A stretch of 35,446 nucleotides of DNA, from contig JACSRP010000068.1 of the NCBI GenBank assembly GCA_014879665.1, forward strand, positions 1 through 35,446. The letters are read 5' to 3'. A program made the position numbers and the translations under genes. The notes beneath the pieces were generated by a model. The model was not told where the DNA came from. It saw nothing but the letters and a program-made list of their open reading frames with translations, and did no database searches. The stretch is from Anaerolineae bacterium. Its GTDB lineage: Bacteria; Chloroflexota; Anaerolineae; Aggregatilineales; Phototrophicaceae. Of the stretch, positions 23,986 through 31,898 are shown in pieces; position 1 is the stretch's first letter; every line of letters begins with the position of its first letter.

Positions 23986-24018
23986 TTACGGGGGTTTTCG
24001 CGTTGGTTTTGGCATCAT
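23986..24018 (-). other. Possible 10-codon ORF with a strong ribosome site
   Basis: On the minus strand AAGGAG (24030-24025) lies 6 bases before ATGATG, opening the peptide MMPKPTRKPP and a TAA stop. The ribosome site is better than that of most genes in the window, and the peptide ends in Pro-Pro. It precedes the giant surface gene and could be a leader peptide if transcription starts upstream, but no firm promoter is seen there. Confidence 0.25.
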
Positions 24019-24038
24019 GTTATTCTCCTTCTTAATCT
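24009..24038 (+). promoter_or_regulatory. Candidate promoter of the folD-purine cluster
   Basis: TTGGCA (24009-24014), an 18-base spacer and TAATCT (24033-24038), with the start predicted near 24045, about 25 bases before the folD GTG. It is the only plausible match in the divergent interval on this strand. Confidence 0.4.
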
Positions 24039-24069
24039 GGCGTTAAGGATGAATGTAGTAGGAGAGCAA

Positions 24070-24972
24070 GTGACAGCAATCGTCATTGATGGAAATTTGA
24101 TAGCGGAGCAAATTCGCGCGGAGGTAAAGGCGAAAGCAGCGGCATTTACAAAAAAAACGGGTTACCCGCCGGGGCTTGGCGCAGTCTTTGCCGGTGACAA
24201 CCCGGCATCGGCGCAATATGTCCGTATGAAACGCCGCGCCTGCGAGCAGGTTGGGTTTCATTCGGCGGCGCAGATTATGCCGGATACCTGTACGCAGGGC
24301 GAGGTGGAAGCAGCAGTAAAATTATTGAATGACGATCCCTATATTCACGGGATTCTGGTGCAGCTTCCACTGCCGGCGCACATTGATGAAGAGGCTGTGC
24401 TGCGGATGGTGAACCTTGATAAAGATGTAGACGGTTTTCACCCGATCAACATTGGACTGCTGGGTATGAAGGGGCGCGAACCTAGCTTTACGCCGGCGAC
24501 ACCCACCGGTTGTATGGTGTTGTTGGAAGCAGCGGGCGTGAATCTTGAAGGGGCGAATGCGGTTGTTATCGGGCGCTCCAACATTGTAGGGCTGCCGATG
24601 GCGTTGATGCTCATGAAAGCGAATGCAACTGTGACAGTATGCCACAGCCGCACACGCGATATTCAGCGGCATGTGCGCGAGGCTGACGTGGTGATTGCGG
24701 CAATTGGCAAGCCTCATTTTGTTCAGGGAAATTGGCTGAAACCGGGCGCCGTAGTGATAGATGTTGGCACTAATCGCATTGATGATTCAAATGATCCGAG
24801 AGGTTATCGTTTTGTTGGTGACGTTGATTTTGATTCGGCTTTGCATGTGGCCGGGGCGATTAGCAAAGTTCCGGGGGGCGTTGGCCCAATGACGATTACG
24901 ATGCTGCTTGCCAATACTCTTAAAGCTGCCGCGCGATTTGCAGACAACGCGCGGCCAAACGTTGAAGGATAG
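24070..24972 (+). CDS. folD: Bifunctional methylene-THF dehydrogenase / methenyl-THF cyclohydrolase
   Basis: 300 aa, standard length. It interconverts 5,10-methylene-, methenyl- and 10-formyl-tetrahydrofolate with NADP. Signatures: 'YVRMKRRACEQVGF' (catalytic Tyr/Lys), 'GILVQLPLP', 'DKDVDGFHP', 'PATPTGCMVLL', the Rossmann 'VIGRSNIVGLPMALML' and 'PGGVGPMTITMLL'. The GTG at 24070 has AGGAG 5 bases upstream and gives the usual start (V/M)TAIVIDG. The ATG at 24049 and the longer frame lack a usable site. It lies 8 bases before the purine deaminase gene. In anaerobic purine breakdown, formimino carbon passes through methenyl-THF, so FolD fits as the C1 outlet of this cluster (inference). Confidence 0.95.
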   Translation: MTAIVIDGNLIAEQIRAEVKAKAAAFTKKTGYPPGLGAVFAGDNPASAQYVRMKRRACEQVGFHSAAQIMPDTCTQGEVEAAVKLLNDDPYIHGILVQLPLPAHIDEEAVLRMVNLDKDVDGFHPINIGLLGMKGREPSFTPATPTGCMVLLEAAGVNLEGANAVVIGRSNIVGLPMALMLMKANATVTVCHSRTRDIQRHVREADVVIAAIGKPHFVQGNWLKPGAVVIDVGTNRIDDSNDPRGYRFVGDVDFDSALHVAGAISKVPGGVGPMTITMLLANTLKAAARFADNARPNVEG

Positions 24973-24980
24973 TTTGCTCT

Positions 24981-26333
24981 ATGGGAACAACGCTGGTCCG
25001 CAATATTCATACGCTGGCGACAATGGACGGTATGCGTCGTGAAATATCACAGGGCGCAATGTTCCTCCAGGACAACACGATCATGGCGGTGGGGCGCTTA
25101 GAAGATATGCCGCCGGCCAGCCCGGACAAAATTATTGATTTGCCACACCATATCGTGATTCCGGGATTGATCAATACACATCATCACATGTTTCAAACGC
25201 TGACCCGCGCTGTCGCACAGGATAAAGAATTATTCGAGTGGCTCACCAGTTTGTACCCGATCTGGGCAAGGCTTAATTCAGCGGCAGCATATATTTCAGC
25301 GAAGCTGGCGATGGCCGAGCTGATGCTTTCGGGATGTACTACTTCGAGCGATCATCTTTATATCTACCCGAATGATGTTGAACTGGATGACACGATACGG
25401 GCAGCCCAAGAGATGGGGATGCGCTTTCACGCGGCACGCGGCTCAATGAGCGTGGGCGAGAAGCTTGGCGGGCTGCCGCCGGACAGCGTGGTCGAAGATG
25501 AAGATATGATCCTGCGCGACACCCGGCGCTTGATCGAAACCTATCACGATCCTTCCCCTGGTTCGATGCTGCAAATTGTGGTTGCCCCCTGCTCGCCGTT
25601 CTCTGTGAGTCAGGATTTAATGCGCGAATCTGCCAATCTGGCGCGCAGTTATCGCGTTCGCCTGCACACGCATCTGGCTGAAAACGCCAATGATGTGGCT
25701 TACAGCCTTGAACAATTAGGGGTACTGCCGGGTGATTACGCGCAGGAAAGCGGCTGGGTGGGCGAGGATGTATGGCATGCACACTGCGTGTTTCTGAATG
25801 ATCGGGAAATCGGACTGTTTGCGCGCACGGGAACCGGCGTTTGCCACTGCCCGACTTCAAATTTACGCCTGGCTTCGGGTATTGCGCCAATTCGGAAAAT
25901 GTTGGATCAGGGCGTGCGCGTTGGGTTGGGGGTAGATGGTTCGGCCTCTAATGACAGCAGTGGGCTGCTTGAAGAGGCGCGGATGGCGATGCTGGTACAG
26001 CGCGCGCGGGGCAACCCTGCTGGCTTGAGCGCACGCGAGGCCTTAGAAATGGCAACCATAGGCAGCGCCTCGTTGTTAGGACGAAAAGATATCGGGGCGC
26101 TTGCGCCCGGTATGATGGCTGACTTTGCTGCTTTTCGACTGGATCAAATTGGCTATGCGGGCGCGCTGCACGATCCGACTGCCGCGCTGCTGTTCTGCCG
26201 TACTACTAAGGCGGATGTTGTGGTCATTAACGGGAAAGTAGTGGTTCAGGACGGACATTTGACCGTAACCGATGTTCCGATACTTGTTGAACAGCACAAC
26301 CACGCCTCGAAATTACTGCTTAATGGCGATTAA
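24981..26333 (+). CDS. 8-oxoguanine deaminase-like amidohydrolase
   Basis: 450 aa, amidohydrolase superfamily (TRZ/ATZ, guanine-deaminase-like). The metal site includes H67-x-H69 in INTHHHMFQTLTRA, the HTHLAE motif (about residue 230), and 'GVDGSASNDSSGLL'. 'ELFEWLTSLYPIWARL' and 'SGCTTSSDHLYIYP' point to the 8-oxoguanine deaminase branch, which turns 8-oxoguanine into urate and ammonia. SsnA, the amidohydrolase of E. coli-type urate clusters, is a less likely match by sequence. A related purine or pterin substrate is possible. It is 8 bases after folD and 16 bases before the Nudix gene, so co-transcription is expected. Confidence 0.82.
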   Translation: MGTTLVRNIHTLATMDGMRREISQGAMFLQDNTIMAVGRLEDMPPASPDKIIDLPHHIVIPGLINTHHHMFQTLTRAVAQDKELFEWLTSLYPIWARLNSAAAYISAKLAMAELMLSGCTTSSDHLYIYPNDVELDDTIRAAQEMGMRFHAARGSMSVGEKLGGLPPDSVVEDEDMILRDTRRLIETYHDPSPGSMLQIVVAPCSPFSVSQDLMRESANLARSYRVRLHTHLAENANDVAYSLEQLGVLPGDYAQESGWVGEDVWHAHCVFLNDREIGLFARTGTGVCHCPTSNLRLASGIAPIRKMLDQGVRVGLGVDGSASNDSSGLLEEARMAMLVQRARGNPAGLSAREALEMATIGSASLLGRKDIGALAPGMMADFAAFRLDQIGYAGALHDPTAALLFCRTTKADVVVINGKVVVQDGHLTVTDVPILVEQHNHASKLLLNGD

Positions 26334-26349
26334 GTAACCTGTTTCGCTT

Positions 26350-27273
26350 ATGAGCGCGCCTTTCATCCCTCTCCGAATCGGCGTTTGGTGCGCCGCTTTC
26401 CAGCGCGATATGCTGCTACTTTCGAAACGCAGCGATTTGAACGTTTGGAGTTTGCCCGGCGGACGCCTTGATTCCGGCGAAAGGTTACAAGATGCCGCTG
26501 CGCGTGAAGTTGAGGAAGAAACTGGAGTCGTCGTCGAGATTGGCTATCCGGTGGCCTTATACTACATGGCGGGTTGGAACCGGCTGAATATTTTGTTTCG
26601 CGGGGAGGTGGTTGGCGGTAAACTGCGCTCGAAGACCAGTGAAACCCGCGCGAATATATTTTTTCCACGTCATGCATTTCCGAATGTACCGTTGGGGCAG
26701 GTGCTTCAGGATGCGCTGGCAGACAGCCCCGCGCCACCGCGTGTTATCACGCCTGAACGGGCAGAACTGCGCCGTTTGCGCCGCCGAATGGCGCTGCGAT
26801 ATGTTTGGAATGCAATGCGAGGCCGCCCTGAACCGCGATTTCCTGAATTCGAGGTGCGTGCCTCAGCCGTGATTACGCATCGGGACAGCGGCCACATTTT
26901 GACGGTACGCGGCGAAAAGACCTCAGCAGGCGAACTAAGAGAAATTCCAAGAGTTCGCGTCAGTGGCGAACTGCCTCCGTGGACGCAGCTTGCAGATGAA
27001 CTGGAGCAGCGATCCGGGATCAACACGCCGCTGCGATTCGCAGGCGTTTGGCAGGACGCGCCAAATAATTGTATAGAGCTGGTCTTTTCTGCGGAATATG
27101 CGTCAAAGCGAGATCTGTTTAGGGCAGGGGAATGGTCATCACCGCGTAATACCGCCTTCGATGATCTGGATAACCTCATCGTCAATCTGGTGAAGCAGCA
27201 TTCTAGCGATAGGCGTATCTGGACTGCTGATCACCATGACACCGTGCGTGCAGGCGATATAATAGAGGGCTAA
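26350..27273 (+). CDS. Tandem Nudix protein: active N-terminal Nudix, degenerate C-terminal half
   Basis: 307 aa. The first half (about 5-130) has a full Nudix box, GGRLDSGERLQDAAAREVEE then ETGV (about 37-60), fitting Gx5Ex7REUxEExGU, so it should hydrolyse a nucleoside diphosphate-X compound. A basic linker (about 138-160, 'ERAELRRLRRRMALRYVWNAMRGR') joins a second half (about 165-260, 'VRASAVITHRDSGHILTVRGEK', 'FAGVWQDAPNNCIELVFSAEY'). That half has the strand order of a Nudix fold but no REXXEE box, so it is probably non-catalytic. Its place between two purine deaminase genes suggests a purine or oxidised purine nucleotide substrate (inference). Confidence 0.82.
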   Translation: MSAPFIPLRIGVWCAAFQRDMLLLSKRSDLNVWSLPGGRLDSGERLQDAAAREVEEETGVVVEIGYPVALYYMAGWNRLNILFRGEVVGGKLRSKTSETRANIFFPRHAFPNVPLGQVLQDALADSPAPPRVITPERAELRRLRRRMALRYVWNAMRGRPEPRFPEFEVRASAVITHRDSGHILTVRGEKTSAGELREIPRVRVSGELPPWTQLADELEQRSGINTPLRFAGVWQDAPNNCIELVFSAEYASKRDLFRAGEWSSPRNTAFDDLDNLIVNLVKQHSSDRRIWTADHHDTVRAGDIIEG

Positions 27274-27317
27274 TTTATAGAGTGGGCTTTATAAGAAACT
27301 GTTATTGGGGGAAACGG

Positions 27318-29027
27318 ATGGGCGTGGTTGATAGGATTGCGGCTGCCCGTGGTGATGCACAACCTGATCTGGTGCTGCGCGGTGCGATGCTGGTAAATGT
27401 GCTTTCCGGCGAAATTTACCTTACCGATATTGTGGTGCATGAAGGCACTATTATCGCTCTGGGAGAGGGCTATTCCGGGAAACAAGAGATAAATTTAGAG
27501 GGACGTTATGTATGCCCCGGATTCTTGGATGCACACGTTCATATCGAAAGCAGCCTGTGTACGCCGCCTGAGTATGGGCGTGCTGTGCTTGCTCGCGGGA
27601 TTACGACGGCCATCACAGATCCGCATGAAATAGCCAATGTGCATGGCCTTGAAGGCATTAATTTCATGCTTGAACGTGGGAAGGATGCGCCGTTCGATAT
27701 GTTCGTGATGGCGAGTTCGTGCGTTCCGGCGACAGCCATGGAAACTAGCGGCGCAACGCTTGGGGCGGAAGATTTGCTGCCATTAAGGGATCATCCGCAG
27801 GTGCTTGGCCTTGCGGAAATGATGAATTACCCCGGCGTGATTTATGCTGATGAAGATATTTTGCAGAAATTAGAGGATTTTGGCGATCTGCCGCTGGATG
27901 GACATATTCCGGCGGTCACTGGTAAGCCGCTTAACGCCTACGTGGCGGCGGGAATTAGCAGCGATCACGAATGTACGACGGTAGAAGAAGCGCGGGAAAA
28001 ACTGCGATTGGGCATGACTATTTTTATTCGCGAAGGGACAACGACTCGCAATTTGCGACCTTTGCTGCCGCTGGTCACGCCGATGAATCATACCCGTTTA
28101 TGCTTTTGCACTGATGATCGGCAGCCGAACAGCTTATTAGATGACGGCTCAATTGATTATATGGTGCGGGTGGCGATTGCTGAGGGGGTAGATCCGATGA
28201 TCGCCATGCGAATGGCGACGATCAATACGGCGCAGTATTTCCGGCTGTATGATCGCGGCGCGGTGGCTGTTGGGCGGCGGGCGGATATGATCGTATTTTC
28301 GGATATGAACGATCTTCGCGCCGAAATGGTGTTCAAGGATGGAGAACTGGCTGCGCAGGATGGCGAGATGCTGCTGTCGCACGCAAAAAGCAGCCCGGAT
28401 GCCAAACTGCCAGCTTCGATGAATGTGCATCCGGCGTCACTGGATTTCAAGATTCGCGCATCCAGCAGCCGGGTGCGGGTGATCGGCGCTGATCCGGATC
28501 AGGTGGTGACCGAACATCTGCTGATGGATGTTCCGGTGATCAATGGCGAGGCGATGGCGGATATAGGGCAGGATATTCTTAAAATTGCTGTGGTTGAACG
28601 ACACAAAGCCAGCGGCAAGATTGGCAAGGGGTTCATCCATGGCGTAGGCTTAAAGCGTGGCGCGCTGGCTGGTTCAGTGGCGCATGATCATCATAATCTG
28701 GTGATCATCGGCGCGGACGATGCGAGTATGCTGACTGCGGCGAAGGCGGTGATCGAGATGGGAGGTGGGCTGGCGGCTGCTAATGGGGATCGGGTGTTGG
28801 GGACGCTTCCTCTGCCGGTTGGCGGCCTAATGACCGAAGCGCCGATTGAAGAAGTGCGCCGGGAGTATGATCACTTGATTATGCTGGCGCAGCAGCTTGG
28901 CAGCACGATGCACGATCCGTTTATGCTGATGAGTTTCATGGGGTTGGAGGTTATTCCTAGGTTGAAATTGACCGACATTGGCTTAGTAGATGTCGAGCAG
29001 TTTGCAGTCGTTGATATTTTTGTATAA
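27318..29027 (+). CDS. ade: Adenine deaminase
   Basis: 569 aa, the bacterial adenine deaminase (Ade) type, converting adenine to hypoxanthine and ammonia. The metal-binding 'PGFLDAHVHIESS' is near the N-terminus, followed by 'RGITTAITDPHEIANVHG', 'SSDHECTTVEEAREKLRLGM' and 'CFCTDDRQP'. The C-terminal domain has 'VAHDHHNLVIIGAD' and 'MTEAPIEEV', all diagnostic. The ATG at 27318 has GGGGGA 5 bases upstream; the frame extends back to 27282 without a ribosome site. It sits 11 bases before the YgeY-type hydrolase gene. It feeds purine base into the same route as the upstream deaminase. Confidence 0.95.
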   Translation: MGVVDRIAAARGDAQPDLVLRGAMLVNVLSGEIYLTDIVVHEGTIIALGEGYSGKQEINLEGRYVCPGFLDAHVHIESSLCTPPEYGRAVLARGITTAITDPHEIANVHGLEGINFMLERGKDAPFDMFVMASSCVPATAMETSGATLGAEDLLPLRDHPQVLGLAEMMNYPGVIYADEDILQKLEDFGDLPLDGHIPAVTGKPLNAYVAAGISSDHECTTVEEAREKLRLGMTIFIREGTTTRNLRPLLPLVTPMNHTRLCFCTDDRQPNSLLDDGSIDYMVRVAIAEGVDPMIAMRMATINTAQYFRLYDRGAVAVGRRADMIVFSDMNDLRAEMVFKDGELAAQDGEMLLSHAKSSPDAKLPASMNVHPASLDFKIRASSSRVRVIGADPDQVVTEHLLMDVPVINGEAMADIGQDILKIAVVERHKASGKIGKGFIHGVGLKRGALAGSVAHDHHNLVIIGADDASMLTAAKAVIEMGGGLAAANGDRVLGTLPLPVGGLMTEAPIEEVRREYDHLIMLAQQLGSTMHDPFMLMSFMGLEVIPRLKLTDIGLVDVEQFAVVDIFV

Positions 29028-29038
29028 GAGAGAGAATT

Positions 29039-30238
29039 ATGGTGGATAAGACGATCATTGAACAAATTCACAGTCGCGTAGAAGCACAGCGCGGGGCGAT
29101 CCTTCAATTTTTGAAGGATCTGTGCGCAATTCCCAGCTACGACAGCAAAATTCGGCAGGTTGGGGAGCGCGCCGAGGCCGAAATGCTGGCATTAGGCTTT
29201 GATGAAGTCTGGTTCGACCAGATGGGGAACGTTGTCGGGCGGATTGGCGATGGGCCGAAGAAGCTGTTGTATGACAGCCATATTGATACGGTGGGTATTG
29301 GCGATCCTGATGAGTGGGAATGGGATCCGTTTGTGGGGAAGGTGGAAGGCGACATCTTCTTTGCGCGCGGGGCTTGCGATGAAAAAGGCAGCACTCCCGG
29401 CATGATTTATGGCCTGGCTTTGGCGCGCGATCTGGGCTTGCTGGATGGCTGGACGGGATATTATTTCGGCAATATGGAAGAATGGTGCGACGGGATTGCC
29501 CCGCACGCGCTGGTAGAAGCGGAAGGGCTGCGCCCGGATTTTGTGGTGATTGGCGAGCCGACCAAAATGCAGGTCTATCGGGGGCATAAAGGGCGCGTGG
29601 AAATGCAAGTGGTGGCGAAGGGCAAGAGCGCCCATGCGGCCAGCAATTTCCTAGGGGACAATGCCATCTATAAGCTGCTGCCTGTGATTGAAGCGATTAG
29701 CAAACTGGAACCAGAATTGGGCGATCACGAGTTCCTTGGTCACGGGCGGATTACGGTCACCGATATGCACGTGAAGACTCCCAGTATTAATGCGGTTCCG
29801 GATGAAGCGCTGATCTATATTGATCGCCGGGTCACTTTTGGGGAGACGCCTGAAGGGGAACTTGCACGAATTCAGCGGGTGATTGGGGATCGTAAGGACA
29901 TCGAAGCTTCAATTTTGTTTTATGATGATCCCAGCTATACCGGATTCGTGTTCCCGGTGGATAAAATATATCCGGCGTGGGCGCTTCCTGAAGATGATCC
30001 ATATGTTCAGGCGGGCGTGCAGACGGGGACGGCTTTGTGGGGGGCACCGCTGCCGACTGGAAAGTGGGATTTTTCAACGAACGGCACGTATTGGACGGGG
30101 AAAGCCGGGATTCCGAGCATTGGTTTTGGCCCCGGCGATGAGATTCACGCCCATACGGTGATCGATCAGGTGCCGTTATCAGATGTGGTTCGCGCTACGG
30201 AATGGTATGCACTATTGCCCGCGATGATTCAGCCCTAG
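29039..30238 (+). CDS. ygeY: YgeY-type M20 family hydrolase
   Basis: 399 aa, a zinc-dependent M20 hydrolase of the YgeY subgroup. Metal-site motifs: 'LYDSHIDTVGIGD' (His-x-Asp), 'ARGACDEKGSTPG', 'GNMEEWCDGIA' (catalytic and metal Glu pair) and 'VVIGEPT'. The dimerisation part carries 'YRGHKGRVEMQVVAKGKSAHA'. 'GKWDFSTNGTYWTGKAGIPSIGFGPGDE' (in parts) near the end is typical of YgeY. In E. coli and gut anaerobes ygeY lies with ygeW, ygeX and carbamate kinase in purine/urate breakdown clusters. Its exact substrate is not settled. GAGAGAG precedes the ATG by 6 bases. Confidence 0.92.
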   Translation: MVDKTIIEQIHSRVEAQRGAILQFLKDLCAIPSYDSKIRQVGERAEAEMLALGFDEVWFDQMGNVVGRIGDGPKKLLYDSHIDTVGIGDPDEWEWDPFVGKVEGDIFFARGACDEKGSTPGMIYGLALARDLGLLDGWTGYYFGNMEEWCDGIAPHALVEAEGLRPDFVVIGEPTKMQVYRGHKGRVEMQVVAKGKSAHAASNFLGDNAIYKLLPVIEAISKLEPELGDHEFLGHGRITVTDMHVKTPSINAVPDEALIYIDRRVTFGETPEGELARIQRVIGDRKDIEASILFYDDPSYTGFVFPVDKIYPAWALPEDDPYVQAGVQTGTALWGAPLPTGKWDFSTNGTYWTGKAGIPSIGFGPGDEIHAHTVIDQVPLSDVVRATEWYALLPAMIQP

Positions 30239-30258
30239 GCGAGGGAACAGTAAGTATC

Positions 30259-30546
30259 ATGATTATGATCACTGGCAAGTTTATGGTCATACCTTCTAAA
30301 CGGGGTGAATTTCTGGAATTTGCGCGCGAATTGGTGGCGAAAGAACGCCAGAGTCCGGGCTGTTTGCTATTTGCGATATACGAAGACGTCAGTATCGGAA
30401 ATCTTTTTTTGATGCTGGAACAGTGGGTAGATGGTGATCTTTTGGAAGAGCACGCCATTTCACCTGAATTTGACGCTTATGAAACAAAGCTGCTTTCATT
30501 TGTGGATGGTGACCCAAGCTGGGACGAATACGAATTTGATATTTGA
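30259..30546 (+). CDS. ABM-domain protein (putative quinol monooxygenase family)
   Basis: 95 aa, ferredoxin-like antibiotic biosynthesis monooxygenase (ABM) fold. The pattern fits: 'ITGKFMVIPSKRGEFLEFAR' strand-helix, 'ERQSPGCLLFAIYEDV' and 'NLFLMLEQWVDGDLLEEH', where W and the acidic/His end are typical. Such proteins act as cofactor-free monooxygenases on quinols or as small-molecule-binding partners. It is 20 bases after the ygeY-like gene and 59 before the ygeW-like gene, and would be an unusual member of such a cluster. The start may be 30259 or the ATG two codons on; neither has a good ribosome site. Confidence 0.75.
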   Translation: MIMITGKFMVIPSKRGEFLEFARELVAKERQSPGCLLFAIYEDVSIGNLFLMLEQWVDGDLLEEHAISPEFDAYETKLLSFVDGDPSWDEYEFDI

Positions 30547-30605
30547 AATAACTGTATCCGATGTGTGAACTATTAGGCTGAACGCCTATCGTTGGGGAGA
30601 ATTTT

Positions 30606-31589
30606 ATGCAGACGGATTTACGAAATCGTGACATGATCACCGATCAGGAATGGTCGCGGGAAGAATTGGATACGCTGTTTGAGGTGGCATGGGATTTGAA
30701 ACGTAAGCGGGCGCTGGGCGAATCTCACGCGCTGCTGCGGGACAAAGTTTTGGGAATGTTGTTCTTCTTCACCAGCACCCGCACACGGACGTCTTTTGAA
30801 TCTGGCATCGCTCAGTTAGGCGGGCATGGCATGTTCATTGACAGCGAGACGACGCAGATTAGCCATGGTGATACTGCCAAAGAGATCGGCGAAATTATCG
30901 GGCGTTATACGGATGGTATCGCCATTCGCCAGTGTGACTGGAACTTTGGGAATCAGTACATCCGCGAAGTGGCCGAAGCCAGCCGCGTACCGGTGCTGAA
31001 TATGCAGTGTGATGTGTACCATCCATTTCAGGCGCTGGCAGACCTGATGACGATCATGGAGAAGTTCGGGCGGGATGTACGCGGCAAGACGATCAATGTG
31101 AGCTATGCGTATGCCTCCAGCTACCAGAAGCCGCTTTCTGTGCCGCAGAGTTTGATTTTGCTGATGACGCGCTTCGGCATGAATGTGCGCTTGACGCATC
31201 CTGAAGAATTTGCGCTGATGCCGGATATTGTGGAGCAGGCGAAAGACAACGCGAAGAAATCGCGCGGATCATTTGAGGTTCTGCATGATTTCGATGAGGG
31301 CTTCAAAGGCGCAGACATTCTGTATCCGAAGTCTTGGGGCTGCTGGATGACGACTGAAGATAAGGACGAGTCTGCGAAGATTGGCGCGAAGTATAAGCAT
31401 TGGATCACGGATGATCAGCGGATGGCGCTGGCGAATGAAGATGCCATTTATATGCACTGTTTGCCTGCTGACCGGAATATTGAGGTGAGCGACTCGGTGA
31501 TTGATGGGCCGCAAAGCGTGGTTTACGATGAGGCCGAAAATCGTTTGCATGTGCAGAAGGCGGTAATGGCGCTGACGATGCGGTCGTAA
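30606..31589 (+). CDS. ygeW: YgeW-type carbamoyltransferase
   Basis: 327 aa, aspartate/ornithine carbamoyltransferase superfamily. The carbamoyl phosphate site is 'FFFTSTRTRTSFESG' (STRT about 57-60), then 'GGHGMFIDSETTQISHGDTAKEIGEIIGRY' (in parts) and 'HPFQALADLMTI'. The second domain ends 'YMHCLPADRNIEVSDSVIDGPQSVVYDEAENRLH' (HCLPADR motif). The 'SYAYASSYQKPLSVPQSLI' segment is typical of YgeW rather than true ornithine carbamoyltransferase. YgeW's natural acceptor is unsettled; with carbamate kinase it likely recovers ATP from a carbamoylated purine breakdown product. The ATG has GGGGAG 6 bases upstream. A terminator follows. Confidence 0.9.
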   Translation: MQTDLRNRDMITDQEWSREELDTLFEVAWDLKRKRALGESHALLRDKVLGMLFFFTSTRTRTSFESGIAQLGGHGMFIDSETTQISHGDTAKEIGEIIGRYTDGIAIRQCDWNFGNQYIREVAEASRVPVLNMQCDVYHPFQALADLMTIMEKFGRDVRGKTINVSYAYASSYQKPLSVPQSLILLMTRFGMNVRLTHPEEFALMPDIVEQAKDNAKKSRGSFEVLHDFDEGFKGADILYPKSWGCWMTTEDKDESAKIGAKYKHWITDDQRMALANEDAIYMHCLPADRNIEVSDSVIDGPQSVVYDEAENRLHVQKAVMALTMRS

Positions 31590-31612
31590 TTCAGCTTTTA
31601 GCGATGATTTTG

Positions 31613-31655
31613 GCGCCGGTATTTCGCTTATACTGTAGAGATACCGGCGCTTTTT
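31613..31655 (+). terminator. Rho-independent terminator after the ygeW-like gene
   Basis: A 10-bp stem GCGCCGGTAT/ATACCGGCGC (31613-31650) with an 18-base loop is followed by TTTTT (31651-31655). The loop includes TATACT (31629-31634), a possible -10, so the site could stop one transcript and start the next toward the carbamate kinase gene. Confidence 0.75.
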
Positions 31656-31686
31656 AGATTGTCGGGCAAGGTAAGGGATTAACCCA

Positions 31687-31893
31687 ATGGCTGAAATACA
31701 GATAGCTATCCCTATTCCTTACGAGGAAATTACCGCGTTTTGCGAGCGACATCAGATCTGTAAGCTCCCTATGAACGCTGATGAACATTTTCGGGTTGAT
31801 TTGGACTTGCAGTGGGAAATGGTCAACAAAGATACCCCTGAATTGCTGTGTAAACTAAATCTACTTTTCCCTCCAATCACCATCAAGGACTAA
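31687..31893 (+). CDS. Small protein, possibly an eroded minimal nucleotidyltransferase
   Basis: 68 aa. The start 'IAIPIPYEEITAFCERHQICKLPMN' resembles the N-terminus of minimal (MNT) nucleotidyltransferases, which read roughly IPIPxExIxxFCxRHxIxxLxLFGS. Here the GS motif is lost, though a D-x-D ('RVDLDLQWEM') remains where the catalytic pair would be. It is therefore probably inactive or repurposed. The ATG has AGGG 9 bases upstream. It ends 5 bases before the carbamate kinase gene, so the two are likely co-transcribed. The family link is tentative; 'hypothetical protein' is the safe name. Confidence 0.55.
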   Translation: MAEIQIAIPIPYEEITAFCERHQICKLPMNADEHFRVDLDLQWEMVNKDTPELLCKLNLLFPPITIKD

Positions 31894-31898
31894 AACAT

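Noticed and set aside
23935..24069. N-terminal extension of FolD with a hydrophobic stretch
   Set aside because: FolD proteins start at the 'TAIVIDG' strand; the GTG at 24070 has a good ribosome site, and the extension covers promoter-like DNA.
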